Origin: an uncultured Pelagibacteraceae bacterium
GTDB lineage: Bacteria > Pseudomonadota > Alphaproteobacteria > Pelagibacterales > Pelagibacteraceae
Direction: 5' to 3'
NCBI GenBank assembly: GCA_902597175.1
Contig: CACJWN010000002.1
Coordinates: 62,001-126,000, forward strand
DNA: 64,000 nt
In this document: positions 41,967 to 51,280 of the stretch, in pieces
Numbering within the stretch: the first letter of the stretch is position 1
Layout of the letters: each line of letters opens with the position of its first letter
The notes under the pieces: generated by a model
Database searches by the model: none
What the model was told of the DNA's origin: nothing
What the model saw: only the letters and a program-made list of their open reading frames with translations
Program-made: the position numbers and the translations under genes

Positions 41967-43061
41967 ATGGAAGTACAAAAAACAGCTTTATACAACTATC
42001 ATAAAAATTTAGGAGCAAAGTTTGTTCCTTTCGCTGGCTATGAAATGCCTATTCAATATAAAGATGGTATTGTTAAAGAACATATTTCTACAAGGACACA
42101 CGCTGGTTTTTTTGATGTCTCACATATGGGGCAATTTTTTTTAGAAGGTGATGAAACATTAATAGAGTCATTAGAGAAGATTATACCAGCAGATTTAAAA
42201 AATTTGAAAATTAATCATTCAAAGTATTCTTTTTTACTAAATAATGAAGGTGGAATAATTGATGATTTAATTATCACGAGAACAGAAAAAGGTTTTTGTA
42301 TAATCTTAAACGCAGCTTGTAAGGAAAATGATATAAAACAAATTTCTCAATTTTTAAAAAAACATCATAAACATCTTTTAAACAACGATTTATCTTTAAT
42401 AGCGTTACAAGGACCTAAATCTGTAGAGATTTTAGAAAAATTAATTCCAGGCGTTGCTAATTTAAAATTTATGACAGGAAACAATTTTGAGTATGAAAGT
42501 GAAAATCTATATGTAACAAGATCTGGATATACGGGTGAAGATGGTTTTGAAATCTCAATTTCTAACACAAAAGTTGAAAAGCTCATCGATTTCTTAATTT
42601 CAAATGAAGTTAAACCGATAGGTTTGGGAGCTAGAGATACATTAAGATTAGAGGCAGGTCTGTGTTTATATGGTCATGATTTAAATGAAAAAATAAATCC
42701 AGTGGAGGCTAATTTAAAATGGGCTATAGCAAAAAAAAGGAAAGAAGTTGGCGGCTTTAATGGATGGGAAAAAATAAAAAATTTATTAGCAAACGGAAGT
42801 GAAAAAATTAGAGTTGGTATAAAGCCAGATGGAAAAGTTATAGCTAGAGAAAATACGAAAATCTTTTCGACAGATAGTAATGAAATAGGATTCGTTACTA
42901 GCGGTACTTTTGGCCCGAGTGTGAACGCTCCAGTTGCAATGGGATATGTTAAATCAGAGTTTTCTGAGGTAGGTACACCTATTCAGCTTGAAGTAAGAGG
43001 AAAAAAATATGGGGGTAAGATTTCTGAACTTCCATTTTATAAAAAAAGTTATGTTAAATAA
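41967..43061 (+). CDS. gcvT: Glycine cleavage system T protein (aminomethyltransferase)
   Basis: This 364-aa T protein transfers the glycine-derived methylene group to tetrahydrofolate and releases ammonia. Family features are 'FAGYEMPIQYKDG' near residue 22, 'GFFDVSHMGQF' near 47, 'SGYTGEDGFEI' near 188 and 'GLGARDTLRLEAGLCLYGHD' near 218, holding the folate-site residues. It is first in gcvT-gcvH-gcvP and controlled by the glycine riboswitch just upstream; its own SD is weak (AAGAG), which suits control of translation start. GcvH follows after 12 nt. Confidence 0.95.
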   Translation: MEVQKTALYNYHKNLGAKFVPFAGYEMPIQYKDGIVKEHISTRTHAGFFDVSHMGQFFLEGDETLIESLEKIIPADLKNLKINHSKYSFLLNNEGGIIDDLIITRTEKGFCIILNAACKENDIKQISQFLKKHHKHLLNNDLSLIALQGPKSVEILEKLIPGVANLKFMTGNNFEYESENLYVTRSGYTGEDGFEISISNTKVEKLIDFLISNEVKPIGLGARDTLRLEAGLCLYGHDLNEKINPVEANLKWAIAKKRKEVGGFNGWEKIKNLLANGSEKIRVGIKPDGKVIARENTKIFSTDSNEIGFVTSGTFGPSVNAPVAMGYVKSEFSEVGTPIQLEVRGKKYGGKISELPFYKKSYVK

Positions 43062-43073
43062 GGAGAAACAAAT

Positions 43074-43454
43074 ATGAGTGAAAAAAAATTTTCAAAAAAA
43101 CATGAATGGGTTTCACTAGATGGAGACATTGCTACAGTAGGAATAACTAAGCATGCAACAGAAATGCTCGGTGACATTGTTTTTGTGGAGGTTCCTGATG
43201 CAGGTAAAGCTGTAGAAAAAGAAGGTCAAGCAGCTGTTGTAGAGTCAACTAAAGCCGCGAGTGATGTTTATTCTCCTATTTCTGGAGAAATTACTGAGGG
43301 AAATAAAGCAATTGCAGATGATCCCGGGAGCGTAAATACTGACCCTGAAGGTGCTAGCTGGTTTTTTAAGTTAAAGATAAAAGATAAAGGTGAGTATGAC
43401 TCTCTAATGTCAAAAGACGAATATGATAAATTTTGTAAGGAGAACCCTAGCTAA
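43074..43454 (+). CDS. gcvH: Glycine cleavage system H protein
   Basis: This 126-aa lipoyl carrier protein has its lipoylated Lys in '[17 protein letters not shown]' near residue 61, and '[18 protein letters not shown]' at the N-terminus and '[13 protein letters not shown]' near the end are typical. It has the best SD of the operon (AAGGAGA, 8 nt before the ATG), fitting the need for much more H protein than T or P. The stop is followed directly by the gcvP start. Confidence 0.97.
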   Translation: MSEKKFSKKHEWVSLDGDIATVGITKHATEMLGDIVFVEVPDAGKAVEKEGQAAVVESTKAASDVYSPISGEITEGNKAIADDPGSVNTDPEGASWFFKLKIKDKGEYDSLMSKDEYDKFCKENPS

Positions 43455-46322
43455 ATGATTGATGATAATTCAAAAGAATTTATTAAAAGACATATTGGTC
43501 CTTCTAAAGAAGATCAGTCCAAAATGTTGCAATATGTTGGGTATAAATCATTAGAGGATCTAATGAGCAATACTGTACCTGAAAAAATCTTATTAAAAGA
43601 TGATCTTAAAATTGATCAGCCAATGTCAGAGAACGATGCTTTAAAAAAATTAAAATCTATATCTAAAAAAAATAAAATTTTTAAAAATTTTATTGGAATG
43701 GGATACTATAATTCTATTACACCTAATGTAATTCTTAGAAATATTTTAGAAAATCCAGGATGGTATACATCTTATACACCTTACCAACCTGAAGTGGCGC
43801 AAGGTCGTCTTGAAATGCTTTTAAATTTTCAACAATCAATAATTGACTTAACGGGCATGGATATAGCTAATGCTTCTTTGTTAGACGAAGCAACAGCAAC
43901 AGCAGAGGCAGTAGGATTAAGCCAGAGATTAGATAAGACAAATTCAAAAAAAATATTTATTTCAAGCAATTGCAATCCTCAGACAATTGATCTCATAAAG
44001 ACTAGAACAAATCCTTTTGGTTTAGAATTGATCATTGGTGACGAAAAAAAAGAACTTTCAAAAATTAATGAAGATATAATTTGTGGTGTTTTATCTTATC
44101 CGGGAACTTTAGGTGAGATAAACGATCCTAGTGAAAGCATCAGTCAAATTCACAAAAAAAACGGCAAAGCTATTTTGGTTTGTGACTTATTGGCTTTAGC
44201 TAGATTAAAAACTCCAGCTGAACTTGGAGCTGATATTGCTGTCGGTAGTGCTCAAAGATTTGGTATCCCAATGGGATACGGCGGGCCCCACGCAGCGTTT
44301 TTTGCTACTAAGGAAGAATTCAAAAGATCAATGCCTGGAAGAATTATAGGCGTTTCAAAAGATAAACACGGAAAAAAGGCTTACAGACTTTCTTTACAAA
44401 CTAGGGAGCAACACATTAGAAGAGATAAAGCAACAAGCAATATTTGCACTGCTCAAGCATTGCTAGCTATCATTTCTGCTGCCTTTGCGATTTATCATGG
44501 ACCTGAAGGAATACTTAAAATAGCGAATAGAACTTCTAAATTAGCTAAAATCTTCGCTGATAACATTAAAACAGGTGGTTACAAGATTTTATCAGATCAT
44601 TTCTTCGATACCGTCACAATTAATACTAGTGAAAAAACAAATTCTATTTTTGAGGCTGCACTAAAAGAGAATATAAACCTAAGAAAAGTTGATAAAGATC
44701 ATTTATCAGTTGCTTTTGATGAAGCAAAAAAGCTTGATGATGTTAATTTACTTTTAAAGTTGTTTGGAGTTTCTAAAATTATTAAACAAGATGTAAAGGT
44801 TGAACTAGATAATCTTCCAAAAAATCTTTTAAGAACTTCAAAATACTTAACACATCCAGTTTTTAACAAATACCATTCCGAAACTGAGATGCTAAGATAC
44901 TTAAAGAAACTAGAAGATTGCGATATTGCGCTCAATAGATCAATGATTGCTTTAGGATCTTGTACAATGAAGCTAAATGCAACAGCAGAATTAATTCCCA
45001 TTACCTGGAAAGAGTTTTCACTTCCACATCCATTTGTTCCTACAAATCAAATGGAAGGCTATAAAATTCTCTTTAATGATCTAATAAATGATCTTAAAGA
45101 AATTACTGGATATGACGCAGTTTCTTTACAGCCAAACTCAGGGGCTCAAGGAGAGTACGCAGGTTTAATGACTATAAGAAAATTCCATAAAAATAATAAA
45201 CAAGAAAATCGTAACGTCTGTCTAATTCCAGACTCAGCTCATGGGACTAACCCAGCAAGTGCACAAATGTGTGGGATGAAAGTCGTTGTAGTTAATTGTG
45301 ATGAAGATGGAAACGTCGATATAGACGATCTTAAAAATAAAGCTGAAAAACACTCAAAAGATTTAGCTGCTTTAATGGTAACTTACCCCTCTACGCATGG
45401 AGTATTCGAGGAAAAAATCATGGATATTTGTGAAGTTATTCATAAGCACGGTGGACAAGTCTATATGGATGGAGCCAATCTAAACGCACTTGTAGGTGTT
45501 GCAAAGCCAGGGAAATTTGGACCAGATGTTTGTCATATTAATTTACATAAAACATTTTGTATACCTCACGGTGGAGGCGGACCAGGAATGGGCCCAATCG
45601 CTTGTGCTAAGCATCTAGCTGATTTTTTACCAACACACGAAATTATAAAAGAGGCAGGGCCTAAGAATGGAATGGGGGCTGTATCAGCTGCACCTTGGGG
45701 TAGTTCAAGTATACTTCCAATATCTTGGATGTATATAAAGATGATGGGTGCTGAAGGATTGAAAAAAGCCTCACAAGTTTCAATTTTAAATGCGAATTAT
45801 ATTTCAAAAAAATTATCCAAAGATTACAAAGTTCTTTACACTGGTAAAAATGGAAATGTTGCACATGAATGCATAATTGATATCCGACCAATTAAAGCAA
45901 GTTCAGGTATCTCTGAGGAGGATTTAGCAAAAAGACTGATTGACTTTGGCTATCATGCTCCAACAATGTCATGGCCTGTTGCTGGTACAATTATGATTGA
46001 GCCAACTGAAAGTGAAAATTTGGAGGAGATTGATAAGTTTTGTAATGCACTTATAAAAATTAAAAAAGAAATAAATTTAGTGGAGTCATCAAAGTTTGAC
46101 AAAACAGATAACCCGCTGAAAAATGCTCCTCATACTTATGTTGAGTTAGCTTCCAGTGAGTGGAAACATGCTTATTCAAGAGAGGAAGCAGCTTTTCCAA
46201 CTGAGTATGTAAAAAATAATAAATATTGGGCACCCGTTGCTAGAGTAGATAACGTTTTTGGAGATAGAAATTTAGTATGTTCATGTCCTTCAATGGATGA
46301 ATATAAAGATGAAGCTGCTTAA
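43455..46322 (+). CDS. gcvP: Glycine dehydrogenase (decarboxylating), P protein
   Basis: This 955-aa PLP enzyme decarboxylates glycine and loads the aminomethyl group on GcvH. It is the single-chain form: the N-terminal half (to about residue 430) and C-terminal half are both present. The PLP Lys lies in 'CHINLHKTFCIPHGGGGPG' near residue 700, 'DEATATAEAVGLSQRL' is near 155 and 'SAQRFGIPMGYGGPHAAFFA' near 270. Length matches the family. It ends the gcv operon; the next gene starts 9 nt later. Confidence 0.97.
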   Translation: MIDDNSKEFIKRHIGPSKEDQSKMLQYVGYKSLEDLMSNTVPEKILLKDDLKIDQPMSENDALKKLKSISKKNKIFKNFIGMGYYNSITPNVILRNILENPGWYTSYTPYQPEVAQGRLEMLLNFQQSIIDLTGMDIANASLLDEATATAEAVGLSQRLDKTNSKKIFISSNCNPQTIDLIKTRTNPFGLELIIGDEKKELSKINEDIICGVLSYPGTLGEINDPSESISQIHKKNGKAILVCDLLALARLKTPAELGADIAVGSAQRFGIPMGYGGPHAAFFATKEEFKRSMPGRIIGVSKDKHGKKAYRLSLQTREQHIRRDKATSNICTAQALLAIISAAFAIYHGPEGILKIANRTSKLAKIFADNIKTGGYKILSDHFFDTVTINTSEKTNSIFEAALKENINLRKVDKDHLSVAFDEAKKLDDVNLLLKLFGVSKIIKQDVKVELDNLPKNLLRTSKYLTHPVFNKYHSETEMLRYLKKLEDCDIALNRSMIALGSCTMKLNATAELIPITWKEFSLPHPFVPTNQMEGYKILFNDLINDLKEITGYDAVSLQPNSGAQGEYAGLMTIRKFHKNNKQENRNVCLIPDSAHGTNPASAQMCGMKVVVVNCDEDGNVDIDDLKNKAEKHSKDLAALMVTYPSTHGVFEEKIMDICEVIHKHGGQVYMDGANLNALVGVAKPGKFGPDVCHINLHKTFCIPHGGGGPGMGPIACAKHLADFLPTHEIIKEAGPKNGMGAVSAAPWGSSSILPISWMYIKMMGAEGLKKASQVSILNANYISKKLSKDYKVLYTGKNGNVAHECIIDIRPIKASSGISEEDLAKRLIDFGYHAPTMSWPVAGTIMIEPTESENLEEIDKFCNALIKIKKEINLVESSKFDKTDNPLKNAPHTYVELASSEWKHAYSREEAAFPTEYVKNNKYWAPVARVDNVFGDRNLVCSCPSMDEYKDEAA

Positions 46323-46331
46323 TCTCTTTTA

Positions 46332-47558
46332 ATGAAAATCGCTGTTATCGGCTCAGGTATCTCAGGATTATCTTGCGCATATTTTCTCTCAAAAAAATAT
46401 AAAGTTGATCTATATGAAAAAGAAGATCACTTTGGAGGTCATTCTTTTACCTACGAGATAAAAGAAGATGATAAGATTGTTCCAGTAGATCTAGGCTTTA
46501 TTGTTTTTAATGAAGTTACTTATCCAAATTTAGTAAATTTTTTTAATGAATTAAAAGTTCCTTATGAAAAAAGCGATATGTCATTTTCTGTATCAATTAA
46601 GAATAGTAATGTTGAATATAGCGGAAGTGGTTTAGGAGGTATTTTTGCTAATAAATTAAATCTTCTTAATTTAAAATTTTTATATATGATTAGAGAGATA
46701 ATTTCATTTTATAAAACTGCTCCAAAATTACTTGAAAGTGAAATTAAAGAGGAAACTCTTGGCAGTTTCCTTAATAAAAAAAAGTTATCAAATTACTTCA
46801 TTGAGTATCACTTAATCCCCATGGTTGCTGCTATCTGGTCAATGCCTTTTAATAAAGCAAAGGAAATGCCATTAAAATTTTTTTTAAATTTTTTTACTAA
46901 CCATGGTTTATTTAAATTCAAAAATAGACCGCAATGGTACACAGTTTCAAATAGAAGTAGATCTTATGTAAAAAAAGTAACAGAGAAAATTAGTGGAGAA
47001 ATTTTTAAAAATTATAAAGTGGATAAGTTAATTAGAAGCGATGACAATATCAGAGTAATTATTGGCAATGAATATGTTGACTATGATCAAGTAGTGCTAG
47101 CTTCCCATGCAGACCAAAGTTTAAGAATGATAGAAAAACCAACGGAACAAGAAAAAGATATATTGGAAAAATTTAATTACGTGAAGAATGAGGCTTACTT
47201 ACATACTGATAAGAGATTAATGCCTCATAAAAAAAGGGCTTGGTCTAGTTGGAATTCTGTTTCAAACGGTGAAAAGACATGCATTACCTATTGGTTAAAT
47301 AAACTACAAAATTTAGATACATCTAAAGACTATTTTTTAACTTTAAACCCTATTTGTAAAATTAATGAAAATTCTGTTATAAAAAAAGTTGATTTTACAC
47401 ACCCATATTTGAATTCAAAAAATACCGCGCTTCAAAAAGATCTAAGATTAATACAAGGAAAAAAAAGGACTTGGTTTTGTGGAAGTTATTTTGGTTACGG
47501 ATTTCATGAAGATGGACTAAAATCATCTATAGATTTAATAAAAAACTTTAAGATTTGA
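46332..47558 (+). CDS. FAD-dependent oxidoreductase, UfaD-like (amine-oxidase fold)
   Basis: This 408-aa flavoprotein has an FAD-binding start 'KIAVIGSGISGLSCAYFLS' and 'LYEKEDHFGGHSFTY', then 'VDLGFIVFNEVTYPNLV' near residue 58. It is of the amine-oxidase/phytoene-desaturase-like type often found beside DUF1365 and Cfa-like genes. In Rhodobacter a desaturase of this context (UfaD) acts in furan fatty-acid synthesis. The same neighbours are present here (DUF1365, Cfa-like methyltransferase, DUF3833, SDR), so a lipid desaturase role is a reasonable inference. It overlaps the DUF1365 gene by 4 nt. Confidence 0.75.
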   Translation: MKIAVIGSGISGLSCAYFLSKKYKVDLYEKEDHFGGHSFTYEIKEDDKIVPVDLGFIVFNEVTYPNLVNFFNELKVPYEKSDMSFSVSIKNSNVEYSGSGLGGIFANKLNLLNLKFLYMIREIISFYKTAPKLLESEIKEETLGSFLNKKKLSNYFIEYHLIPMVAAIWSMPFNKAKEMPLKFFLNFFTNHGLFKFKNRPQWYTVSNRSRSYVKKVTEKISGEIFKNYKVDKLIRSDDNIRVIIGNEYVDYDQVVLASHADQSLRMIEKPTEQEKDILEKFNYVKNEAYLHTDKRLMPHKKRAWSSWNSVSNGEKTCITYWLNKLQNLDTSKDYFLTLNPICKINENSVIKKVDFTHPYLNSKNTALQKDLRLIQGKKRTWFCGSYFGYGFHEDGLKSSIDLIKNFKI

Positions 47559-48316
47559 TGAATTCCTGCATTTACAACGGTGAAGTAACTCATACAAGAT
47601 TTAAACCTGTAAGACATTTTTTAAAATATAAAACTTTTTCATTATTAATTGATTTAGATGAAATTAATCAACTAGACAGTTCAATAAATATTTTCTCTCA
47701 TAATAAGTTTAACATTTTCAGCTTTTACGACAAAGATCATGGAGAACGCGACGGAAGTGATTTAAAAGAGTGGGTTCTTAAAAACATTAGTAAGTTCAAA
47801 ATAAAAGGTGAAATTAATAAAGTTAAAATACTTTGTTATCCAAGAATTTTTGGTTATGTGTTCAACCCTTTAAGTATTTTTTACTGCTACGAGGATAATA
47901 AATTAAAGGCGATTTTTTATGAGGTAAAAAATACTTTTAATGAGCAGCATACATACATTTTTAAAATAAAAGATAACGAGGAAATAGCTCAAAAATGCAA
48001 AAAAAAGTTTTACGTATCGCCATTTATGGATATGGAAACTTACTATAATTTTAAATTAATAAATCCCAATGATAAACTCTCAGTTTTTATTAAACAAACA
48101 GACTCGATAGGAACAGTTTTAACAGCCACCCAAACAGGAGAGAAAAAAGAATTTAATTCGAAACAACTCATTTTTAACTTTTTTAAGTATCCGTTAATGA
48201 CAATTAAGATTATTAGTTCGATACATTTTGAAGCATTACTTTTATGGAAAAAAGGGGCAATATATAGAAAAAGAAATACTAAATTAAAGAACAATCTAAG
48301 TTACGAAGAATATTAA
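47555..48316 (+). CDS. DUF1365-family protein
   Basis: This is a 253-aa DUF1365 protein. The N-terminal 'IYNGEVTHTRFKPVRHFLKYKTFSLLIDLDE', recognised from 'GEVTHTRFKPVRHFLKY', and 'YPRIFGYVFNPLSIFYCY' near residue 112 are the family hallmarks, along with 'KNTFNEQHTYIF' near 135 and 'FYVSPFMDMETYYNF' near 158. The role is unknown, but the family nearly always sits between an FAD oxidoreductase and a Cfa-like methyltransferase, as it does here. It starts with TTGATG-type overlap to the gene before, and the next gene begins at its last stop base (TAATG). Confidence 0.88.
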   Translation: MMNSCIYNGEVTHTRFKPVRHFLKYKTFSLLIDLDEINQLDSSINIFSHNKFNIFSFYDKDHGERDGSDLKEWVLKNISKFKIKGEINKVKILCYPRIFGYVFNPLSIFYCYEDNKLKAIFYEVKNTFNEQHTYIFKIKDNEEIAQKCKKKFYVSPFMDMETYYNFKLINPNDKLSVFIKQTDSIGTVLTATQTGEKKEFNSKQLIFNFFKYPLMTIKIISSIHFEALLLWKKGAIYRKRNTKLKNNLSYEEY

Positions 48317-49506
48317 TGAGTTTATTTAAAATTACAGAAAAATTTGTCTTGAATAAATTAAAGAACATCTCGCAAGGAAATTTAAAACTTATTAATTATG
48401 ATGGAAAAGTTTTTCACTTTGGCGACTTAGAGAGTAAATTATCTTCAGATATCAAAATTAATAATCCAAATTTTTACCTAAACGTCGTTATGGGTGGAAG
48501 CTCAGCTTTAGGAGAAGCTCACATGAAAAAAGATTTTTATACCTCAAATTTAACAAATTTAATTGAACTTACAGCAAGAAATATCAATACAATCTATTCT
48601 TTTTCAGGAAGTTTAAAATTACAAAAAATAAAAAATTTTTTGAAAAAAATATTTGCATCTAATACAAAATCAAAGAGTAAAAAATATATTTCAAAACATT
48701 ATGATTTAGGGAATGAATTTTTTTCATTGTGGCTTGATAAATCTCTCACTTATTCCAGTGCAGTTTATAAAAGCGATAAAGATGATTTAGAAATCGCTCA
48801 AAGAAATAAATTTCAAGAGCTTATAAATTTAATGAATATAAAAGATGGTAACAAGGTTTTAGAAATTGGATGTGGCTGGGGCGGTTTTGCTGAATTCTTA
48901 GCTAAAAATTATGATGTAAATGTAGACTGTATCACGATTTCAAAAAATCAATATGAATTTTCTAAAAAGAAGATTTTTAACTCAGGTTTAAATAATAAAG
49001 TTAATGTAAAGTTTTTGGATTACAGAGATCTTAAGGAAAAGTACGATCATGTAGCTTCAATAGAAATGATAGAGGCTGTCGGTGAAAAATATATGGACCA
49101 ATATTTTGGTACAATAAAAAATGTTCTTAATTACAATGGTACTGCAGCAATTCAAGGCATCGTGATAAAAGATGACTTATTTGAAAGATATAGAGCGAAT
49201 GAGGATTTTATTCAAAAATATATATTTCCAGGTGGATTTTTACCTTCAATTAAATTTATGGAGAATATAATTAAAAAAAATGACCTTAAACTAGAAAAAA
49301 TCAATACTTACTCGGATGACTACGCCAGAACTTTAGCAACTTGGAGAGAAAATTTTTTAGGTGTTTGGGAAAAGATTAGCCCACTTGGTTTTGATGAATA
49401 TTTCAGGCGTATGTGGGAATTTTACTTATCTTATTGTGAAGGCGGTTTTAAGTCTAGAAACATTAACTTGATTCAATTCTCTATGTCTAATAGATATTCG
49501 TCATGA
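48316..49506 (+). CDS. Cyclopropane-fatty-acid synthase-family methyltransferase (UfaM-like)
   Basis: This 396-aa SAM-dependent methyltransferase acts on membrane-lipid acyl chains in known relatives. The SAM site is 'VLEIGCGWGGFAEFLAKNY' near residue 180, preceded by 'SKHYDLGNEFFSLWLDKSLTYSSA' (read from 'HYDLGNEFFSLWLD'). 'IEMIEAVGEKYMDQYF' keeps the Glu of Cfa enzymes. The position of the Cfa bicarbonate-ligand His appears as Gln ('AAIQGI'), as in the alphaproteobacterial Cfa-like group that includes UfaM. It may therefore make a methylated or furan lipid precursor instead of a cyclopropane. It overlaps DUF3833 by ATGA. Confidence 0.85.
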   Translation: MSLFKITEKFVLNKLKNISQGNLKLINYDGKVFHFGDLESKLSSDIKINNPNFYLNVVMGGSSALGEAHMKKDFYTSNLTNLIELTARNINTIYSFSGSLKLQKIKNFLKKIFASNTKSKSKKYISKHYDLGNEFFSLWLDKSLTYSSAVYKSDKDDLEIAQRNKFQELINLMNIKDGNKVLEIGCGWGGFAEFLAKNYDVNVDCITISKNQYEFSKKKIFNSGLNNKVNVKFLDYRDLKEKYDHVASIEMIEAVGEKYMDQYFGTIKNVLNYNGTAAIQGIVIKDDLFERYRANEDFIQKYIFPGGFLPSIKFMENIIKKNDLKLEKINTYSDDYARTLATWRENFLGVWEKISPLGFDEYFRRMWEFYLSYCEGGFKSRNINLIQFSMSNRYSS

Positions 49507-50027
49507 AAAAATTTATAATACTATTTTTACTAATTTTAACGACAGGATGTGCAAATAAAATGAAACCAACAGATTTTAAAGATCAAAAACCAAGATTAGT
49601 CATCGAAAATTATTTATCGGGTAATGTTAAAGCTTGGGGGGTATTACAAAATAGATCTGGAAAAGTTACGAGACAATTTAAAGCTGATCTAAATGGAAAA
49701 TGGGATGGTTCTCAATTAATTTTAGACGAAGTTTTTGATTGGAACGATGGGGAAAGACAAACTCGTCAATGGACTATTAAAAAAATTGATGAACATAACT
49801 ATGAGGGAACAGCCTCTGATGTAGTTGGAACAGCCAAAGGATATTCATATGGTCCAGCTTTTAAATTCGAATATGTATTGTTAGTGCCGGTTAAAGGGAA
49901 AAATATCAAAATTACTTTTGATGATTGGATTTTCATGCAGGATGATCGCGTGGCAATAAATAGAGCGACAATGACTAAGTTTGGAATAAAAGTTGCAGAA
50001 TTAACCGTAATGTTTGTTAAAGATTAA
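49503..50027 (+). CDS. DUF3833-family lipoprotein
   Basis: This 174-aa exported protein has a lipobox 'LTTGC' near residue 16, so it is probably a lipoprotein. The rest matches DUF3833: 'KPRLVIENYLSGNVKAWGVLQNRSGKVTRQF', seen from 'YLSGNVKAWGVLQNRSG', and 'VVGTAKGYSYGPAFKFEYVL' near residue 115. It closes the lipid operon and converges with the SDR gene with a 4-nt overlap. The function is unknown; context points to the cell envelope. Confidence 0.88.
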   Translation: MKKFIILFLLILTTGCANKMKPTDFKDQKPRLVIENYLSGNVKAWGVLQNRSGKVTRQFKADLNGKWDGSQLILDEVFDWNDGERQTRQWTIKKIDEHNYEGTASDVVGTAKGYSYGPAFKFEYVLLVPVKGKNIKITFDDWIFMQDDRVAINRATMTKFGIKVAELTVMFVKD

Positions 50028-50776
50028 CGCTTTACTAGTTTATCTACTAAAAATAAATAAAGTCTATAAGGTAATATTCTTAAAAATTTTAAAGTTAAAG
50101 TTAAGCCTTTTGGGAAATGAATTTCAAAAGCATTTCCTTTCACCAAACCATTATAAATTTTATCTGCAGCGTATTCAGGAGTTTTTAAAAACGGCATTGG
50201 AAACTCATTTTTATCGGTCAGAGGAGTTTTGATGAAACCTGGTGATACAACTGAGACTCTTACTCCAAATTTTTTAAAATCAAAGTAAATACTTTCACTA
50301 AAATTAGTTAGAGCAGCTTTTGAAGGACCATAACCACTTGAATTTGGCAGACCTCTATAACCTGCAATTGAAGAAACTATCGAAATATGTCCAGATTTCT
50401 TATTTTTAAAATAATCTTCAACAACTTTTACGCAATCAATAACGCCTAAAAAATTAACATTAATTACATTTTTAATCTTATCTGGATCTATATTTTGCTC
50501 GTCCTTTGGCTCATAAGTTCCACTTGAAAATAAACAAACGTCAATGTCACCAAAAGCATTTAAAATATCTTTAAAAACATTATTTATTTGAGACTGGTTG
50601 GTTACATCCAGGGGAAATGAACTTATATTGTTGTGTTCAGCTAGCTCATCCAAAAGTTCTTTTCTTCTTGCAGATACAGCAACTTTCCATCCCTCGTTAG
50701 CAAATTTTTCGGCTACTGCCTTTCCAATTCCACTACTTGCACCTGTAATCCATATTTTTTTCTGATTTTCAGACAT
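50024..50776 (-). CDS. Short-chain dehydrogenase/reductase
   Basis: This 250-aa SDR has an NAD(P) motif 'IWITGASSGIGKAVAEKFA', the catalytic set Ser 'ISIVSSIAGY' and 'YGPSKAAL' with Tyr and Lys (about residues 150-157), and 'VSVVSPGFIKTPLTD' near 178. A C-terminal hydrophobic segment ('LKFLRILPYRLYLFLVDKLV') suggests membrane contact. Such SDRs are usual members of the DUF1365/Cfa/DUF3833 neighbourhood. It is divergent from tspO with 21 bp between starts. Confidence 0.88.
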   Translation of the reverse strand: MSENQKKIWITGASSGIGKAVAEKFANEGWKVAVSARRKELLDELAEHNNISSFPLDVTNQSQINNVFKDILNAFGDIDVCLFSSGTYEPKDEQNIDPDKIKNVINVNFLGVIDCVKVVEDYFKNKKSGHISIVSSIAGYRGLPNSSGYGPSKAALTNFSESIYFDFKKFGVRVSVVSPGFIKTPLTDKNEFPMPFLKTPEYAADKIYNGLVKGNAFEIHFPKGLTLTLKFLRILPYRLYLFLVDKLVKR

Positions 50777-50797
50777 AAATTAGTTATACCTTAAATT

Positions 50798-51262
50798 ATG
50801 ACGAAGAATAAATATTTATCTCTAACATTCATTCTTTTAATAACATTTTTAGCATCTGGAATTGGTGGATTTACTACTGCGACTTTTAAAGAGCCTTGGT
50901 ATTCCCAGATAATTCTTCCAAGTTTTAATCCTCCAAGCTGGGTGTTTGGGCCTGTATGGACAATTTTGTATATCTTAATGTCAGTAGCAATTTGGCGTGT
51001 TTGGATAAACTATTATGATAATAAAATTTTAAACATATATTTTTTACACCTCTTTTTTAATATGATTTGGAGCATTATTTTTTTTGGTTTTCATCAAATA
51101 GGACTAGCATTACTAGATTTAGTAATAATTCTTTTATTTATAGTTCTCTTAATGAAAATTTATTATCTGAAAGATAAGATTAGTTTTTATCTGATGGTTC
51201 CTTACTTTTTATGGAGTGGTTACGCTTTAGTGTTAAATTTTAATATTTTTATTTTAAACTAA
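50798..51262 (+). CDS. tspO: TspO/MBR-family protein
   Basis: This 154-aa five-helix membrane protein has the TspO pattern 'LPSFNPPSWVFGPVWTILYILMSVAIWRVW' (seen from 'NPPSWVFGPVWTILY', near residue 43), an N-terminal 'ASGIGGFTTA', and the aromatic-rich helix 'MIWSIIFFGFHQIGLALLDL' near 88. TspO binds porphyrins and helps control photo-oxidative stress in related bacteria. Its place beside the lipid operon and photolyase genes supports such a role. Confidence 0.9.
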   Translation: MTKNKYLSLTFILLITFLASGIGGFTTATFKEPWYSQIILPSFNPPSWVFGPVWTILYILMSVAIWRVWINYYDNKILNIYFLHLFFNMIWSIIFFGFHQIGLALLDLVIILLFIVLLMKIYYLKDKISFYLMVPYFLWSGYALVLNFNIFILN

Positions 51263-51280
51263 ATTAAGCTATATACACGC

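Noticed and set aside
44699-45001. 100-aa minus-strand ORF within gcvP
   Set aside because: Antisense shadow of a strongly conserved gene; Ser/Phe-rich product with no family features.
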